A model generated the notes under the pieces. The model was not told where the DNA came from. It did no database searches and worked only from the letters and a program-made list of their open reading frames with translations. DNA of 64,000 nt from DASYFG01 sp036498565 (GTDB taxonomy: Bacteria > Bacillota > Bacilli > Lactobacillales > Lactobacillaceae). Location of the stretch: contig DASYFG010000004.1 in NCBI GenBank assembly GCA_036498565.1, positions 620,001 through 684,000 on the forward strand. Direction: 5' to 3'. A program made the translations under genes and the position numbers. Shown here in pieces: positions 1-8,437 of the stretch. Numbering within the stretch: position 1 is the stretch's first letter; each line of letters begins with the position of its first letter.

Positions 1-476
1 TTTTCCGTCAATTCGCTCATCAACGTTGCATGCATGCTGTCGTCAATGCCCATGTTTTGCAACAATTGGCCGGCTTCGTAGTCAGCTTCCCAACCACCTA
101 ATTCCGCAAATTCCGCTTCCAAATCCGCGGCTTTGATACCGTCTTCTTCAGTGAAATCTTCTTTGGCATACAAGACATCTTTTTCTTGCATTACCGCATA
201 CAAACGGTCGTGACCTTGAATCACCGTGTCCAAAACCGTAAAGGCGTCAAAAGCAAAGTGGTCTTGTTGCAAACTTGACATCCGTGAGTTTGGCGCAATC
301 GTAATGTGGCCGGTTGTTGGTTGCAATTCACCTTGCAACAACTTCAAAAACGTTGATTTACCAGCCCCGTTGGCACCAATAATACCATACGTGTTGCCTG
401 GATTTAGTTGTAAGTTGACATCGTCATAAAGTTTCTTACCTGAAAAGGCAAAAGACATCTCTGAAACAGTGATCAA
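1..476 (-). CDS. ABC-F family ATP-binding protein (N-terminal part)
   Basis: The 158 visible codons are the start of an ABC-F protein, a soluble tandem ATPase that acts on ribosomes rather than in a membrane. A Walker A motif (GANGAGKST) lies near residue 35, followed by sequence typical of the first nucleotide-binding domain. The rest runs off the left edge. The start is a TTG at 474-476, chosen because a GGAGG Shine-Dalgarno sits eight bases upstream at 485-489 and the translation begins at the usual ABC-F N-terminus. The family is clear. The subfamily (YbiT/YkpA-like housekeeping or other) cannot be fixed from this part. A second, different ABC-F gene lies at 29191-30768. Confidence 0.85.
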   Translation of the reverse strand, partial: MITVSEMSFAFSGKKLYDDVNLQLNPGNTYGIIGANGAGKSTFLKLLQGELQPTTGHITIAPNSRMSSLQQDHFAFDAFTVLDTVIQGHDRLYAVMQEKDVLYAKEDFTEEDGIKAADLEAEFAELGGWEADYEAGQLLQNMGIDDSMHATLMSELTE

Positions 477-495
477 GCTCGTGTCCTCCAAAAAG

Positions 496-526
496 GCCGT
501 TAAACGGCAATAATAATTTCATTGTA
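496..526 (-). promoter_or_regulatory. Promoter and small hairpin ahead of the ABC-F gene
   Basis: On the minus strand an extended -10 (TGA then TACAAT, 521-526) is followed by a five-base-pair hairpin (GCCGT/ACGGC, 496-508) and a short T run that leads directly into the GGAGG. The hairpin is small, so it may be only a 5' structure and not a terminator. Confidence 0.4.
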
Positions 527-528
527 TC

Positions 529-553
529 AAAAAAAGCGACACTTGTCGCTTTT
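529..553 (-). terminator. Intrinsic terminator of the CAP-protein gene
   Basis: Stem AAAGCGAC/GTCGCTTT with loop ACTT and a T run on the minus strand. It overlaps the stop codon of the gene at 552-1217. Confidence 0.8.
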
Positions 554-1217
554 AATTTGAACGGCCGACTGTGACCAAGGCACCATTTTTGCGAACTTGC
601 CCAAAACCAATCGCCGTGGCATTGCGGTCAATAATCCAATTACGATGACCGGGTGCGCCCGCCATGCGGTTACCGCCGATATTTTCATTGTACCAAGCCG
701 ACACCATTGAGCTGCCCGACATACTGCGCCAAGTGTTTAACACCACTTCATTTGCCGTCCAAAAATGGTTTGGTGGCAGAATGGCGCCGTATTGATAATA
801 AGCACGGTGGGCGCGTGAATTGGCTAAAGTCGTTTGCGAACGGGTCAAATGCACCGCGCGTGCGCCGGACCAACTGCGATATTTGTTCACTTGATTTAAC
901 ATTTGCTGGCGAATGTCTTGCCACTGGTATGTCAAAATTTTATCATAGCGAATCGTTTTATTAGCCGCGTGCACCGAAAAACGAACCCCTGTAACGCCAG
1001 GTGAATACAGTTGATAGCCTTTGACAACCGGTGCTTTAACCCAGTTGGTGCGGTTTTTGTTAAATGTGTAAGTTTTGGTGGCAATGCGTTTATTGTTATC
1101 ATCAACCAAATACAAATGCGCTTTGTAAGTCCCCACTTTACTTGCGTGCGCGGTATTTGGGATGGCCCCCACCAACAACATGATTGCAATCAGCCAACAA
1201 GCATAGACTTGTTTCAT
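552..1217 (-). CDS. Secreted CAP-domain protein with N-terminal MucBP-like module
   Basis: A 221-residue secreted protein. The start at 1217 gives a normal signal peptide (MKQVYACW, hydrophobic core, AHA cleavage site near residue 26) and has a GGAG Shine-Dalgarno eight bases upstream; a longer reading to 1247 lacks this. Residues about 30-95 form a beta-rich module with a 'WVKAPVVKGYQL' stretch that resembles mucin-binding (MucBP-like) repeats. Residues about 105-221 are a CAP/SCP-like domain: 'MLNQVNKYRSW' at its start, a histidine in 'NSRAHRAYY', then 'GAPGHRNWIID' and 'IGFGQV'. CAP proteins in Gram-positive bacteria are extracellular and their activity is mostly unknown. The gene stands alone with its own terminator. 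The N-terminal module is shared with the protein at 10103-10699. Confidence 0.75.
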   Translation of the reverse strand: MKQVYACWLIAIMLLVGAIPNTAHASKVGTYKAHLYLVDDNNKRIATKTYTFNKNRTNWVKAPVVKGYQLYSPGVTGVRFSVHAANKTIRYDKILTYQWQDIRQQMLNQVNKYRSWSGARAVHLTRSQTTLANSRAHRAYYQYGAILPPNHFWTANEVVLNTWRSMSGSSMVSAWYNENIGGNRMAGAPGHRNWIIDRNATAIGFGQVRKNGALVTVGRSN

Positions 1218-1244
1218 ACAATTGTTCTCCGAAATCATGTGATA

Positions 1245-1269
1245 CAAAAAAATCGCCCGAGGGCGATTT
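1245..1269 (-). terminator. Intrinsic terminator of acpP
   Basis: Stem AAATCGCC/GGCGATTT with a very short loop and a run of seven Ts on the minus strand, eight bases after the acpP stop. Confidence 0.75.
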
Positions 1270-1276
1270 GCACAAT

Positions 1277-1528
1277 TTATGCTGCAGAGTGCGCCACAAT
1301 GTAATCAACTGTTTGACCCAAAGTTACCAAATCAGCTGCATCTTCATCTGAAATTTCAACATCAAACATGTCTTCAACTTCCAAAATCAACTCCACAAAG
1401 TCGATTGAGTCTGCATCAATGTCTGTCAAAAAGTTCAATTCAGGCGTGATTGTATCGCGCTTAACGCTGAAACGTTGTGCGATTTCATCTGCGAGTTGAT
1501 TGTAAATTGCTTCTTTGTCTTGAGCCAT
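1277..1528 (-). CDS. acpP: Acyl carrier protein
   Basis: An acidic 83-residue protein of normal ACP length that carries growing acyl chains on a phosphopantetheine arm in fatty acid synthesis. The arm attaches to Ser41 in the 'DADSIDFVEL' motif (usually DSLD; here Ile replaces Leu). It follows plsX, its usual partner, on the same strand. The gap of 92 bases between them holds a candidate promoter and an unusual hairpin between the Shine-Dalgarno and the ATG, described separately, so acpP may be expressed and translated under its own control. Confidence 0.92.
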   Translation of the reverse strand: MAQDKEAIYNQLADEIAQRFSVKRDTITPELNFLTDIDADSIDFVELILEVEDMFDVEISDEDAADLVTLGQTVDYIVAHSAA

Positions 1529-1538
1529 GATAGTTAGC

Positions 1539-1566
1539 GTAAGGGCACGCGCCCTTACATTCCTCC
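1539..1566 (-). promoter_or_regulatory. Shine-Dalgarno separated from the acpP ATG by a stable hairpin
   Basis: The only good Shine-Dalgarno for acpP, GGAGG at 1562-1566, lies 33 bases before the ATG, too far for normal initiation. Between them is a perfect eight-base-pair hairpin, GTAAGGGC/GCCCTTAC, with loop GCGT (1539-1558). When it folds, 13 unpaired bases remain, close to a working spacing. This is read directly from the sequence; an effect on translation is inference. Confidence 0.6.
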
Positions 1567-1584
1567 GTATTTTTCAATACACTC

Positions 1585-1613
1585 ACTTTAACATTTTCTT
1601 AAACAATTAACAA
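1585..1613 (-). promoter_or_regulatory. acpP promoter
   Basis: Minus-strand TTGTTA (1608-1613) and TAAAGT (1585-1590) spaced by 17 bases, just after the plsX stop. Confidence 0.5.
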
Positions 1614-1620
1614 CCGTTAT

Positions 1621-2667
1621 TTAAGCATTTGCTTGTTCGTTCAATTCGTTTTTGGCCGCACTCAATTCGGCTTGGTGTTCGTCCACATATGTTTTGATGT
1701 GTGGTACCAAATCAGATGCCACCATTGAGCGAATTTGGCCAATCGTGTTTGAAACAACTTCTGCTTTGGCTGAACCGTGGGCTTTGACAACTGGCGCATT
1801 CACGCCCAAAATCACGGCGCCACCGGCTTTTTCATAGTCCAACGTGTTTGCTAATTTTTTGAAAACTGGTTTTAACAACAAAGCCCCGACTTTTGCCAAA
1901 AGACCGGCTTCACCGATTGCTTGTTTCAAGAAGTTGATAATCGTCAAAGCCGTGCCTTCCGTGGCTTTCAAAGCGGCGTTCCCAGAAAAACCATCCGCCA
2001 CAACCACGTCAGCAGCACCTTGCAAATAATCGCGTGACTCCACGTTGCCAATGAAATTAAATGATGCCGTTTTCATCAATTCGTGCGCGGCTTTGTGGAC
2101 CGCATCGCCTTTGTCTTCTTCGGAACCATTGTTCAACAAACCAACGGTTGGGTTCTTGTATTTCAAAACATCTTCCGCGTAAAAGCTGCCCAAAATCCCG
2201 TATTGATACAAGTGACTTGGCTTGGCTTCCGCGTTTGCGCCAACGTCCATGAAGACCCATTGATCATGCGCGCCTTTTAAAGCTGGCAGCGTTGTCAACA
2301 AAGCTGGTCGCTCGATTGACTTAATACGCCCCACAATAAAGATTGCACTTGATAACAAAGCACCGGTGTTACCCGCACTAAACAGCGCGTCGGCTTCGCC
2401 AGCTTTCACCGCATTGGCCGCGCGAACCATCGAACTATCCTTCTTTTTGCGCATTGCGCGCACAGGTTCTTCGCCCATTTCGATTTCTTCGGTCGTTGGC
2501 ACCAACGTAATCCGGTCAAAATTTTGGATTAAAGGCCGTACTTTGTCTTCCGTTCCAAACAACAAAAATTCCACGTCTGGATAAAGATCACGCGCTTTTT
2601 CAACGCCTTCTACAATCGCGTGCGGCGCGTTATCGCCACCCATCGCATCAATTGCTAATTTCATCAT
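1621..2667 (-). CDS. plsX: Phosphate acyltransferase PlsX
   Basis: PlsX makes acyl phosphate from acyl-ACP, the first step that feeds PlsY for phosphatidic acid synthesis at the membrane. The 348-residue length and the start 'MKLAIDAMGGDNAPHAIVEG' are typical, as are 'SAGNTGALLSSAIF' and 'NNGSEEDKGD' further on. Two ATGs stand side by side; the first has an AGAAGG Shine-Dalgarno six bases upstream. It lies between recG and acpP on one strand, as in Bacillus-type lipid clusters but without fabD or fabG between. Confidence 0.95.
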   Translation of the reverse strand: MMKLAIDAMGGDNAPHAIVEGVEKARDLYPDVEFLLFGTEDKVRPLIQNFDRITLVPTTEEIEMGEEPVRAMRKKKDSSMVRAANAVKAGEADALFSAGNTGALLSSAIFIVGRIKSIERPALLTTLPALKGAHDQWVFMDVGANAEAKPSHLYQYGILGSFYAEDVLKYKNPTVGLLNNGSEEDKGDAVHKAAHELMKTASFNFIGNVESRDYLQGAADVVVADGFSGNAALKATEGTALTIINFLKQAIGEAGLLAKVGALLLKPVFKKLANTLDYEKAGGAVILGVNAPVVKAHGSAKAEVVSNTIGQIRSMVASDLVPHIKTYVDEHQAELSAAKNELNEQANA

Positions 2668-2698
2668 GTTTTACCTTCTTTTAAAATAACCTGTAAAA

Positions 2699-2707
2699 AG
2701 TATACCA
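2699..2707 (-). promoter_or_regulatory. plsX extended -10 promoter
   Basis: TGG followed by TATACT on the minus strand, between the recG stop and plsX. No good -35 box is seen. Confidence 0.45.
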
Positions 2708-2709
2708 CG

Positions 2710-4737
2710 TCAATCAAAATGGCGATACCGCACCATGGTTTCTGACAAGTGCGCCACCAAATTTTGATTCTGCGGATCTTGGTCCCAATTTGGCGTGGTG
2801 ACCAAATGAATGGCTTCTTGCTGGGCGATTTCCATCATCGTCAAATCTTTGACAGGATCACCAATTTGAAATTCTGGTACGCCGGATTGTTTGGTTCCCA
2901 AAATATCCCCGGCGCCGCGCAATTCCAAATCTTTTTGCGCGAGTTCAAAGCCATTAGTCGTTGCCACCATTGCCTCCAAGCGCTCACGGCCGTAATCGGT
3001 TTTTGGATCGGCAATCAGCACGGCGTAACTTTGTCGTTCGCCTCGGCCCACTCGGCCACGTAACTGATGTAATTGGGCCAAACCAAACCGGTCAGCGTCA
3101 ATAATTAACATCACGCTGGCATTTGGCACGTCCACGCCGACTTCAACGACGGTCGTCGCCACCAAAATTTGGGTGCGATTGGCTTTGAAATCCGCCATTA
3201 TTGCCTGTTTTTCTTCATTGGTCAAACGTCCATGCAACAAACCGACTTTGTCCATCCCAAATTCCAATTGCAGGGCTTCCGCCATTGCGGTAGCATTTTG
3301 AACGTCCAGCGCTTCGGATTCTTCGATCAGCGGCACAACCACATACGCTTGGGCGCCGGTGGCGAGCTGTTGACGTGTGAAATCTAAGACGTCGTCAAAT
3401 TTCGCGTGACTGACGGCTTTGGTGACGATTTGTTTGCGACCGGCTGGCAATTCGTCAATGATCGATACGTCCATTTCGCCATAAGCCGTAATCGACAAGG
3501 TGCGTGGAATTGGCGTGGCAGTCATCGCTAAAATATCCGGATTCACGCCATTCTCACGTAGATTGGCGCGTTGATTCACCCCAAAACGATGCTGCTCGTC
3601 AATCACCGCCAAACCTAAATGCCGAAAAGCGACATCCGGTTGCAACAAAGCATGCGTCCCAATTAAAATGTCAATCTCACCGTCGGCCAAATCTTCTAGC
3701 AAATGCCGCCGCCCCGCGGCTTTAATGCTACTCGTCAACAATTCAACGCGCACATCTAGACCAGCGCTAGCATATAATTTGGCCAAACCGGCGGCGTGTT
3801 GTTGCGCCAAAATTTCAGTTGGTGCCATCAAAGCCGCCTGTTGACCGGCCGTCACCGCCGCATACATGGCCGTGGCCGCCACCACGGTTTTGCCGGAACC
3901 GACATCCCCTTGCAGCAACCGATTCATGTGCAACGGGCGTTGTTGGTCAAACAAAATTTCATCCACCACTTTTTTCTGTGCATTGGTCAGCTCAAATGGT
4001 AATTTGGTGATAAATTCCGTGACTTTATCAGAATCATAAACTAACGCCGCACCAGCAAATTTTTGATCAGCTTGTTTGAGAAGCTGGAGGCGCATTTGGA
4101 ATAAGAAAAATTCTTCAAAGGCCGCCGAACGGCGCGCTGCTTTGGCCGCTGGCATATCGAGTGGAAAATGCAAATCAGCAATCTGAGTTTCACGCGCTAA
4201 TAGGCGATATTTGTCACGCAAATTAGCGGGAATGAGCGTTTCAATTTGCGTGCGCACGGCTGGCCATGATTGTTCGATTAAGGCGCGAATCGTCTGCGGT
4301 TTCACTTCCTTGTTGGTCGGATAAATCGGCGCCAATTCATCGGCGCTAGCTTGGATAATTTTTTGCCCTGCCAGCGCCTGACGTGCCGCATCGTACGTGC
4401 CATAAACGGCAATTTCTTGCCCCACTTCGACTTGGCTGGTAATCCACGGTTGATTAAAAAAAGTAACGGCAATATTGGCATGCTCGACCAGCAATCCAAA
4501 TCGCACGCGATTTTTTTTGCCAAAACGCGTTAAAACGGCTGGCGTACTTACCACGCCTTTAAACGACACTTTTTCGCCGTCCATCACGTCAATTGGCTGC
4601 CGACTGCCCAAATCTTCATACCGAAACGGATAATACGTCACTAAATCTTCAATTGTAAAAATACCCAGTTTTTTCAAGGCCGTCGCGCGCTTGTCACCAA
4701 CGCCTTTTAAAACGGTAATTGGATCAGTTAACTGCAT
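2710..4737 (-). CDS. recG: ATP-dependent DNA helicase RecG
   Basis: RecG remodels stalled replication forks and branch-migrates Holliday junctions. The 675-residue protein has the N-terminal wedge region, Walker A 'GDVGSGKT' near residue 280, the DExH box 'IDEQHRFG', 'TATPIPRT' (motif III) and 'QLRGRVGRG' (motif VI). The ATG at 4735-4737 was chosen over a GTG three codons upstream because 'AGGTG' sits about six bases before it. The start lies inside the last codons of recQ (14-base overlap), so the two helicase genes are probably translationally coupled. Confidence 0.95.
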   Translation of the reverse strand: MQLTDPITVLKGVGDKRATALKKLGIFTIEDLVTYYPFRYEDLGSRQPIDVMDGEKVSFKGVVSTPAVLTRFGKKNRVRFGLLVEHANIAVTFFNQPWITSQVEVGQEIAVYGTYDAARQALAGQKIIQASADELAPIYPTNKEVKPQTIRALIEQSWPAVRTQIETLIPANLRDKYRLLARETQIADLHFPLDMPAAKAARRSAAFEEFFLFQMRLQLLKQADQKFAGAALVYDSDKVTEFITKLPFELTNAQKKVVDEILFDQQRPLHMNRLLQGDVGSGKTVVAATAMYAAVTAGQQAALMAPTEILAQQHAAGLAKLYASAGLDVRVELLTSSIKAAGRRHLLEDLADGEIDILIGTHALLQPDVAFRHLGLAVIDEQHRFGVNQRANLRENGVNPDILAMTATPIPRTLSITAYGEMDVSIIDELPAGRKQIVTKAVSHAKFDDVLDFTRQQLATGAQAYVVVPLIEESEALDVQNATAMAEALQLEFGMDKVGLLHGRLTNEEKQAIMADFKANRTQILVATTVVEVGVDVPNASVMLIIDADRFGLAQLHQLRGRVGRGERQSYAVLIADPKTDYGRERLEAMVATTNGFELAQKDLELRGAGDILGTKQSGVPEFQIGDPVKDLTMMEIAQQEAIHLVTTPNWDQDPQNQNLVAHLSETMVRYRHFD

Positions 4738-6553
4738 CAAATTCACCTAACGCTTCTAAGAAAATTTGTCCGTATTGCGCCAATTTTTTCTCACCAATGC
4801 CGGGCACATTTTGCATATCGGCCAAAGTTTTGGGTTGATTTTGCGCCAAAGCGACCAAAGTCGTATCGGGGAAAATCACAAACGGCGGCACACCATTTTC
4901 GCGCGCCAAAGCCAAACGCACCGTGCGTAAGTGCTCAAACAACGGCATTTGTTCTGTTGCCAAATCCGCCACCGCAGCTTTTTTCATCGGTGTTTTGGCA
5001 ACCCGTGTCTTTTCGGCGCGCAATAACGGATTATCCCGCATCAAAACTTGTTCGCCACGCAACACCTCAACGCCACGACTCGTTAAATCCAAACTGCGAA
5101 ATTCCGCATTCACCACCGTCAAATACCCATCCGCCACCAACGCATCAATGAATTTACCGATCCGCGTAACCGGCGTATCCGCCAGCAAACCATACGTCGA
5201 TAACTGATCAAAGCCTTGCCACGCTTGATTTTCTGGCACACTGCCGTGCAAAACATTGGCCATCGTGGTTTTGCTGTAGGCTTGTTGACGCAAGTTTTTC
5301 ATGCGCACCGCATTTGCCAAAGTTTTCTGCGCATCGGCAGTCACATCAACCAATTCGCGCGTGTCCATGTCGTTTGAACAATGACCACAATCAGCCATAT
5401 CTTCGCCGAAATATTGCAAAATATAGCGCGGCAAACACATCGTCGTCGCGGCATAATTGGCCATTTCTTGTAATTTTTGAATTTCTTGTTGCTTGTGCGC
5501 GGCGTCGCCTTGGCTATTTTGGATAAATTGCGAGCGCAAAATGATATCCTGCCCCGAGTACAACAAAATCGCTTCACTAGGTAAACCATCACGCCCCGCA
5601 CGCCCGATTTCTTGATAGTACGCTTCAATCGAACCCGGCATTCCCACGTGCAAAACATAGCGCACGTTGGATTTGTTAATCCCCATTCCAAAAGCATTTG
5701 TCGCCACAATCACATCAACTTGGTCATACAAAAACGCCTGTTGGCTCGCCTCGCGTTCAACACTCGTCATGCCCGCGTGATACCCCGCGACGCGTACGCC
5801 AGCTTCGCGCAAAAAATGCGTCAATTCATCAACGTTTTTGCGCGTGTTAGCATAAATAATTCCCGTCGCACCAGCATGTTCACGCACATAGTCCGCGACA
5901 AAACGGCGTTTCTCCGCTGTCGACAAATTCCGTTCGATTTTCAACGTCAAATTATCACGGGCAGCACTCGTTTGCACCGTTTCTTCAATTGATAATAACC
6001 GTTCCAAATCTTCCCGAACGCGATCCGTCGCGGTCGCCGTCAACGCCACCAAACCAAAGTTTTGCGGCAAATCAGCCAAGAAATCCACCAAACTCAAATA
6101 GCTCGGGCGAAAATCATGTCCCCACTGCGACATCACGTGCACTTCATCAATAACCACCAGCGATAAATTCAAATTTGCCAAAATCTCGCGCATATCCGGT
6201 GCATTCAAAGCTTCCGGCGCCACATAAAAAAGCTTGTACTCGCCGCGGGCCAAGCCATCCAAACGTGCCCGACGCTCGTTGTAATCTAACGTTGAGTTGA
6301 TCAAAGCCGTCGGTACGCCCAACTCATGCAATTCCGCAACTTGGTTGGCCATCAATGAGATAAGCGGCGAAATCACCATCGTCACACCTGGCAAAATTTG
6401 CGCGGGAATCTGATAAGTTAAAGATTTTCCGCCACCGGTCGGCATGATGCCAAGCGTGCGTTTGCCGGCCAAAACGTTGTCAATAATGGTTTGTTGTCCT
6501 TCTCGAAACGCGTCGTACCCGTAGACGTTTTTGAGAATTTCTAATGCTTGCAT
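4724..6553 (-). CDS. recQ: ATP-dependent DNA helicase RecQ
   Basis: RecQ is a 3'-5' DNA helicase for recombination and repair. The 609-residue protein shows Walker A 'PTGGGKSLTYQ' near residue 40, the DExH box as 'IDEVHVMSQWGHDFR' (DEVH in place of the usual DEAH), 'YYQEIGRAGRDG' (motif VI), a zinc-binding set of cysteines around 'DCGHC', a winged-helix region and a C-terminal HRDC domain ('NVPGIGEKKLAQYG'). The full three-domain form is present. Start ATG with AAGGAG upstream. It overlaps recG, which follows it. Confidence 0.95.
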   Translation of the reverse strand: MQALEILKNVYGYDAFREGQQTIIDNVLAGKRTLGIMPTGGGKSLTYQIPAQILPGVTMVISPLISLMANQVAELHELGVPTALINSTLDYNERRARLDGLARGEYKLFYVAPEALNAPDMREILANLNLSLVVIDEVHVMSQWGHDFRPSYLSLVDFLADLPQNFGLVALTATATDRVREDLERLLSIEETVQTSAARDNLTLKIERNLSTAEKRRFVADYVREHAGATGIIYANTRKNVDELTHFLREAGVRVAGYHAGMTSVEREASQQAFLYDQVDVIVATNAFGMGINKSNVRYVLHVGMPGSIEAYYQEIGRAGRDGLPSEAILLYSGQDIILRSQFIQNSQGDAAHKQQEIQKLQEMANYAATTMCLPRYILQYFGEDMADCGHCSNDMDTRELVDVTADAQKTLANAVRMKNLRQQAYSKTTMANVLHGSVPENQAWQGFDQLSTYGLLADTPVTRIGKFIDALVADGYLTVVNAEFRSLDLTSRGVEVLRGEQVLMRDNPLLRAEKTRVAKTPMKKAAVADLATEQMPLFEHLRTVRLALARENGVPPFVIFPDTTLVALAQNQPKTLADMQNVPGIGEKKLAQYGQIFLEALGEFDAVN

Positions 6554-6583
6554 GCCGCGCTCCTTGCGTTTTCCTGTGTTTTT

Positions 6584-6592
6584 ATTTTACCA
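6584..6592 (-). promoter_or_regulatory. recQ extended -10 promoter
   Basis: TGG directly before TAAAAT on the minus strand, about 30 bases before the recQ ATG. The -35 region is occupied by the trmL terminator T run. Confidence 0.4.
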
Positions 6593-6595
6593 TAC

Positions 6596-6620
6596 AAAAA
6601 AACATCGGCGAACCGATGTT
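6596..6620 (-). terminator. Intrinsic terminator of trmL
   Basis: Stem AACATCGG/CCGATGTT with four-base loop and seven Ts on the minus strand. Confidence 0.85.
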
Positions 6621-6623
6621 TGC

Positions 6624-7136
6624 TTATTTTAATTTATCTTGTTCGTACGTGTGCACGGTTTCAAGGCCTGGGAAGCTTTGTTGACGCAACGTTTCGTATA
6701 GGACAATTGCCACCGAGTTGGCCAAATTCAATGAGCGAATGTGTTCGTCATTTTGCGGAATGCGAATGGCTTTTTCAGGATTTTGACGCATGAAACTTTC
6801 TGGCAATCCCGTCGTTTCTTTACCAAACAAGAAATAGAAATCCTTGTCAGCCACGGTGTAATCCACTTCGTGATATGAGCGATCCGCAAACTTTGACACC
6901 AACAACAATTCATCGTTGTCGCCCAAAGTCGCCAAGAAATCCGGCAAACTTGGGTGCGTCACCAAATCCACGTGATCCCAATAATCCAAACCAGCCCGCT
7001 TAACGGCTTTGTCATCAATCTCAAAGCCCAACGGTTCGATCAAATGCAAAACAGCGTTGGTACCAGCCGTTGTGCGCGCGATGTTACCGGTGTTTGCCGG
7101 CATCAACGGTTCAAATAAAACGATATGATTAGTCAT
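6624..7136 (-). CDS. trmL: tRNA (cytidine/uridine-34-2'-O-)-methyltransferase TrmL
   Basis: A 170-residue SPOUT methyltransferase that methylates the wobble ribose of certain leucine tRNAs with SAM. The N-terminal 'NHIVLFEPLMPANTGNIART' and the knot motifs 'FLFGKETTGLP' and 'RIPQNDEHIRSLNLANSVAI' match the TrmL group. This suits a genome with two tRNA-Leu(CAA) genes in the same window. It overlaps the end of the upstream transporter gene by eight bases, which implies one transcript. Confidence 0.92.
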   Translation of the reverse strand: MTNHIVLFEPLMPANTGNIARTTAGTNAVLHLIEPLGFEIDDKAVKRAGLDYWDHVDLVTHPSLPDFLATLGDNDELLLVSKFADRSYHEVDYTVADKDFYFLFGKETTGLPESFMRQNPEKAIRIPQNDEHIRSLNLANSVAIVLYETLRQQSFPGLETVHTYEQDKLK

Positions 7137-8298
7137 TTTTTACCTCTTCTACAACCACTTCTGGTTCATTAAACAATGCTGAATTGTCGTGCCACCATTG
7201 GTAGATGTGCGTGACCAACACCTTTAACACGGCATAACCCGGAATGGCAAAAATCACGCCCATCAAACCAAACAACGAGCTGGCTGACAACAACACAACG
7301 ATGACCGTCACCGGATGAATTTTCATCGAATCGCCCAAAATCAATGGTGAAATCAAATGACCTTCAATTGGTTGTTCAATCGCCACGACCAACAACACAA
7401 ACAAAACCATTTTTGGATCCACGAACAAGGCGATCAAAATTGCTGGAATTTGGGCAATAAACGATCCCAAAACCGGAATCAAGTTGAATAAACCAGCCGC
7501 AATCGCCAAAACAATCGCATACGGCAAACCAATAATGCTCCACCCAATGGCAAACATAATCATCACCGCAAACGCCACTGTCAATTGACCACGCACGTAG
7601 TTAGCGATTTGCGTGTTCATTTCCGTTAACAAATTCAACCAAGATGAACGCGCCGTAGCTGGCAAAAATTGCGCCATGTAATGCGGCATGCGATTACCGT
7701 CTTTGAGCAAGTAGAACAACATAAATGGCGTTGCAATCAACGTTGTTCCCACGTGTGTCAAAGCGCTGGCAAAGTGCGATACGCTGTCAATGCCGTTAGT
7801 CAAATATTTCTGACCCCAACTTGTCAAATCTTTACTAAAGTTAGAATTGGCTTGCGTCAAATAATCACGCACATTGGCAAAACGCGGATCTTTCAACAAA
7901 ATATCAACCCAGTGTTGAATGTTTTTGAAAATATCCGGCCAAGCTTTAATCAACGCCGAAATTTGGTTGACAATAAACGGAATCACAATGCTCAAAATCA
8001 GCACAATAACCAAAACTAACACCGCCAAAACCGTGGCAACCGCCAATGTTTTAGGGAATTTCAAACGCTTCATCAACGCTAGTTTTAGCGGATTAAGCAA
8101 ATAATACAGCACACTGGCAATAATAATCGGTGCCCCCACCGCTCCTAAAAAGACGCCGATTGGCGCAAAGACAAAGCCAATTTTGTCAAACAGATACACA
8201 ATCACCAAAATCAACAAAATAATGGTCAACAAGCGTAGCACGTTATTCCCGCCAAATAGGCGTTGATACCAATTTTTAGTTGGTTCTAAATTGTTCAT
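7129..8298 (-). CDS. AI-2E family (PerM-like) membrane transporter
   Basis: A 389-residue membrane protein of the AI-2E/PerM/TerC-like export family. Hydrophobic segments lie at about 20-80, 95-120, then a soluble region, then a cluster of segments from about 170 to 370, with 'YALVLAIAAGLFNLIPVLGSF'-like sequence and 'LILGDSMKIHPVTVIVVLL' that define the family. Substrates in this family range from autoinducer-2 to ions and are not predictable. Start has GAGGGCGA upstream. It shares a transcript with trmL. Confidence 0.85.
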   Translation of the reverse strand: MNNLEPTKNWYQRLFGGNNVLRLLTIILLILVIVYLFDKIGFVFAPIGVFLGAVGAPIIIASVLYYLLNPLKLALMKRLKFPKTLAVATVLAVLVLVIVLILSIVIPFIVNQISALIKAWPDIFKNIQHWVDILLKDPRFANVRDYLTQANSNFSKDLTSWGQKYLTNGIDSVSHFASALTHVGTTLIATPFMLFYLLKDGNRMPHYMAQFLPATARSSWLNLLTEMNTQIANYVRGQLTVAFAVMIMFAIGWSIIGLPYAIVLAIAAGLFNLIPVLGSFIAQIPAILIALFVDPKMVLFVLLVVAIEQPIEGHLISPLILGDSMKIHPVTVIVVLLSASSLFGLMGVIFAIPGYAVLKVLVTHIYQWWHDNSALFNEPEVVVEEVKND

Positions 8299-8390
8299 AT
8301 TCGCCCTCTTTTTTCATGATTTACTAAGCTTAATTTTAACAAACATTTCCTATAAAAACCAGAAATTCCGCATGAAAAGGCTTTCAGATG

Positions 8391-8399
8391 TGGTAAAAT
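8391..8399 (+). promoter_or_regulatory. Extended -10 promoter of the lactonase gene
   Basis: TGG followed by TAAAAT, 39 bases before the ATG. The rest of the 139-base divergent gap 8299-8437 shows no other clear signal. Confidence 0.45.
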
Positions 8400-8437
8400 A
8401 AACCTGTAACTCATCATCAATTAAAGGGAGTAACTTC

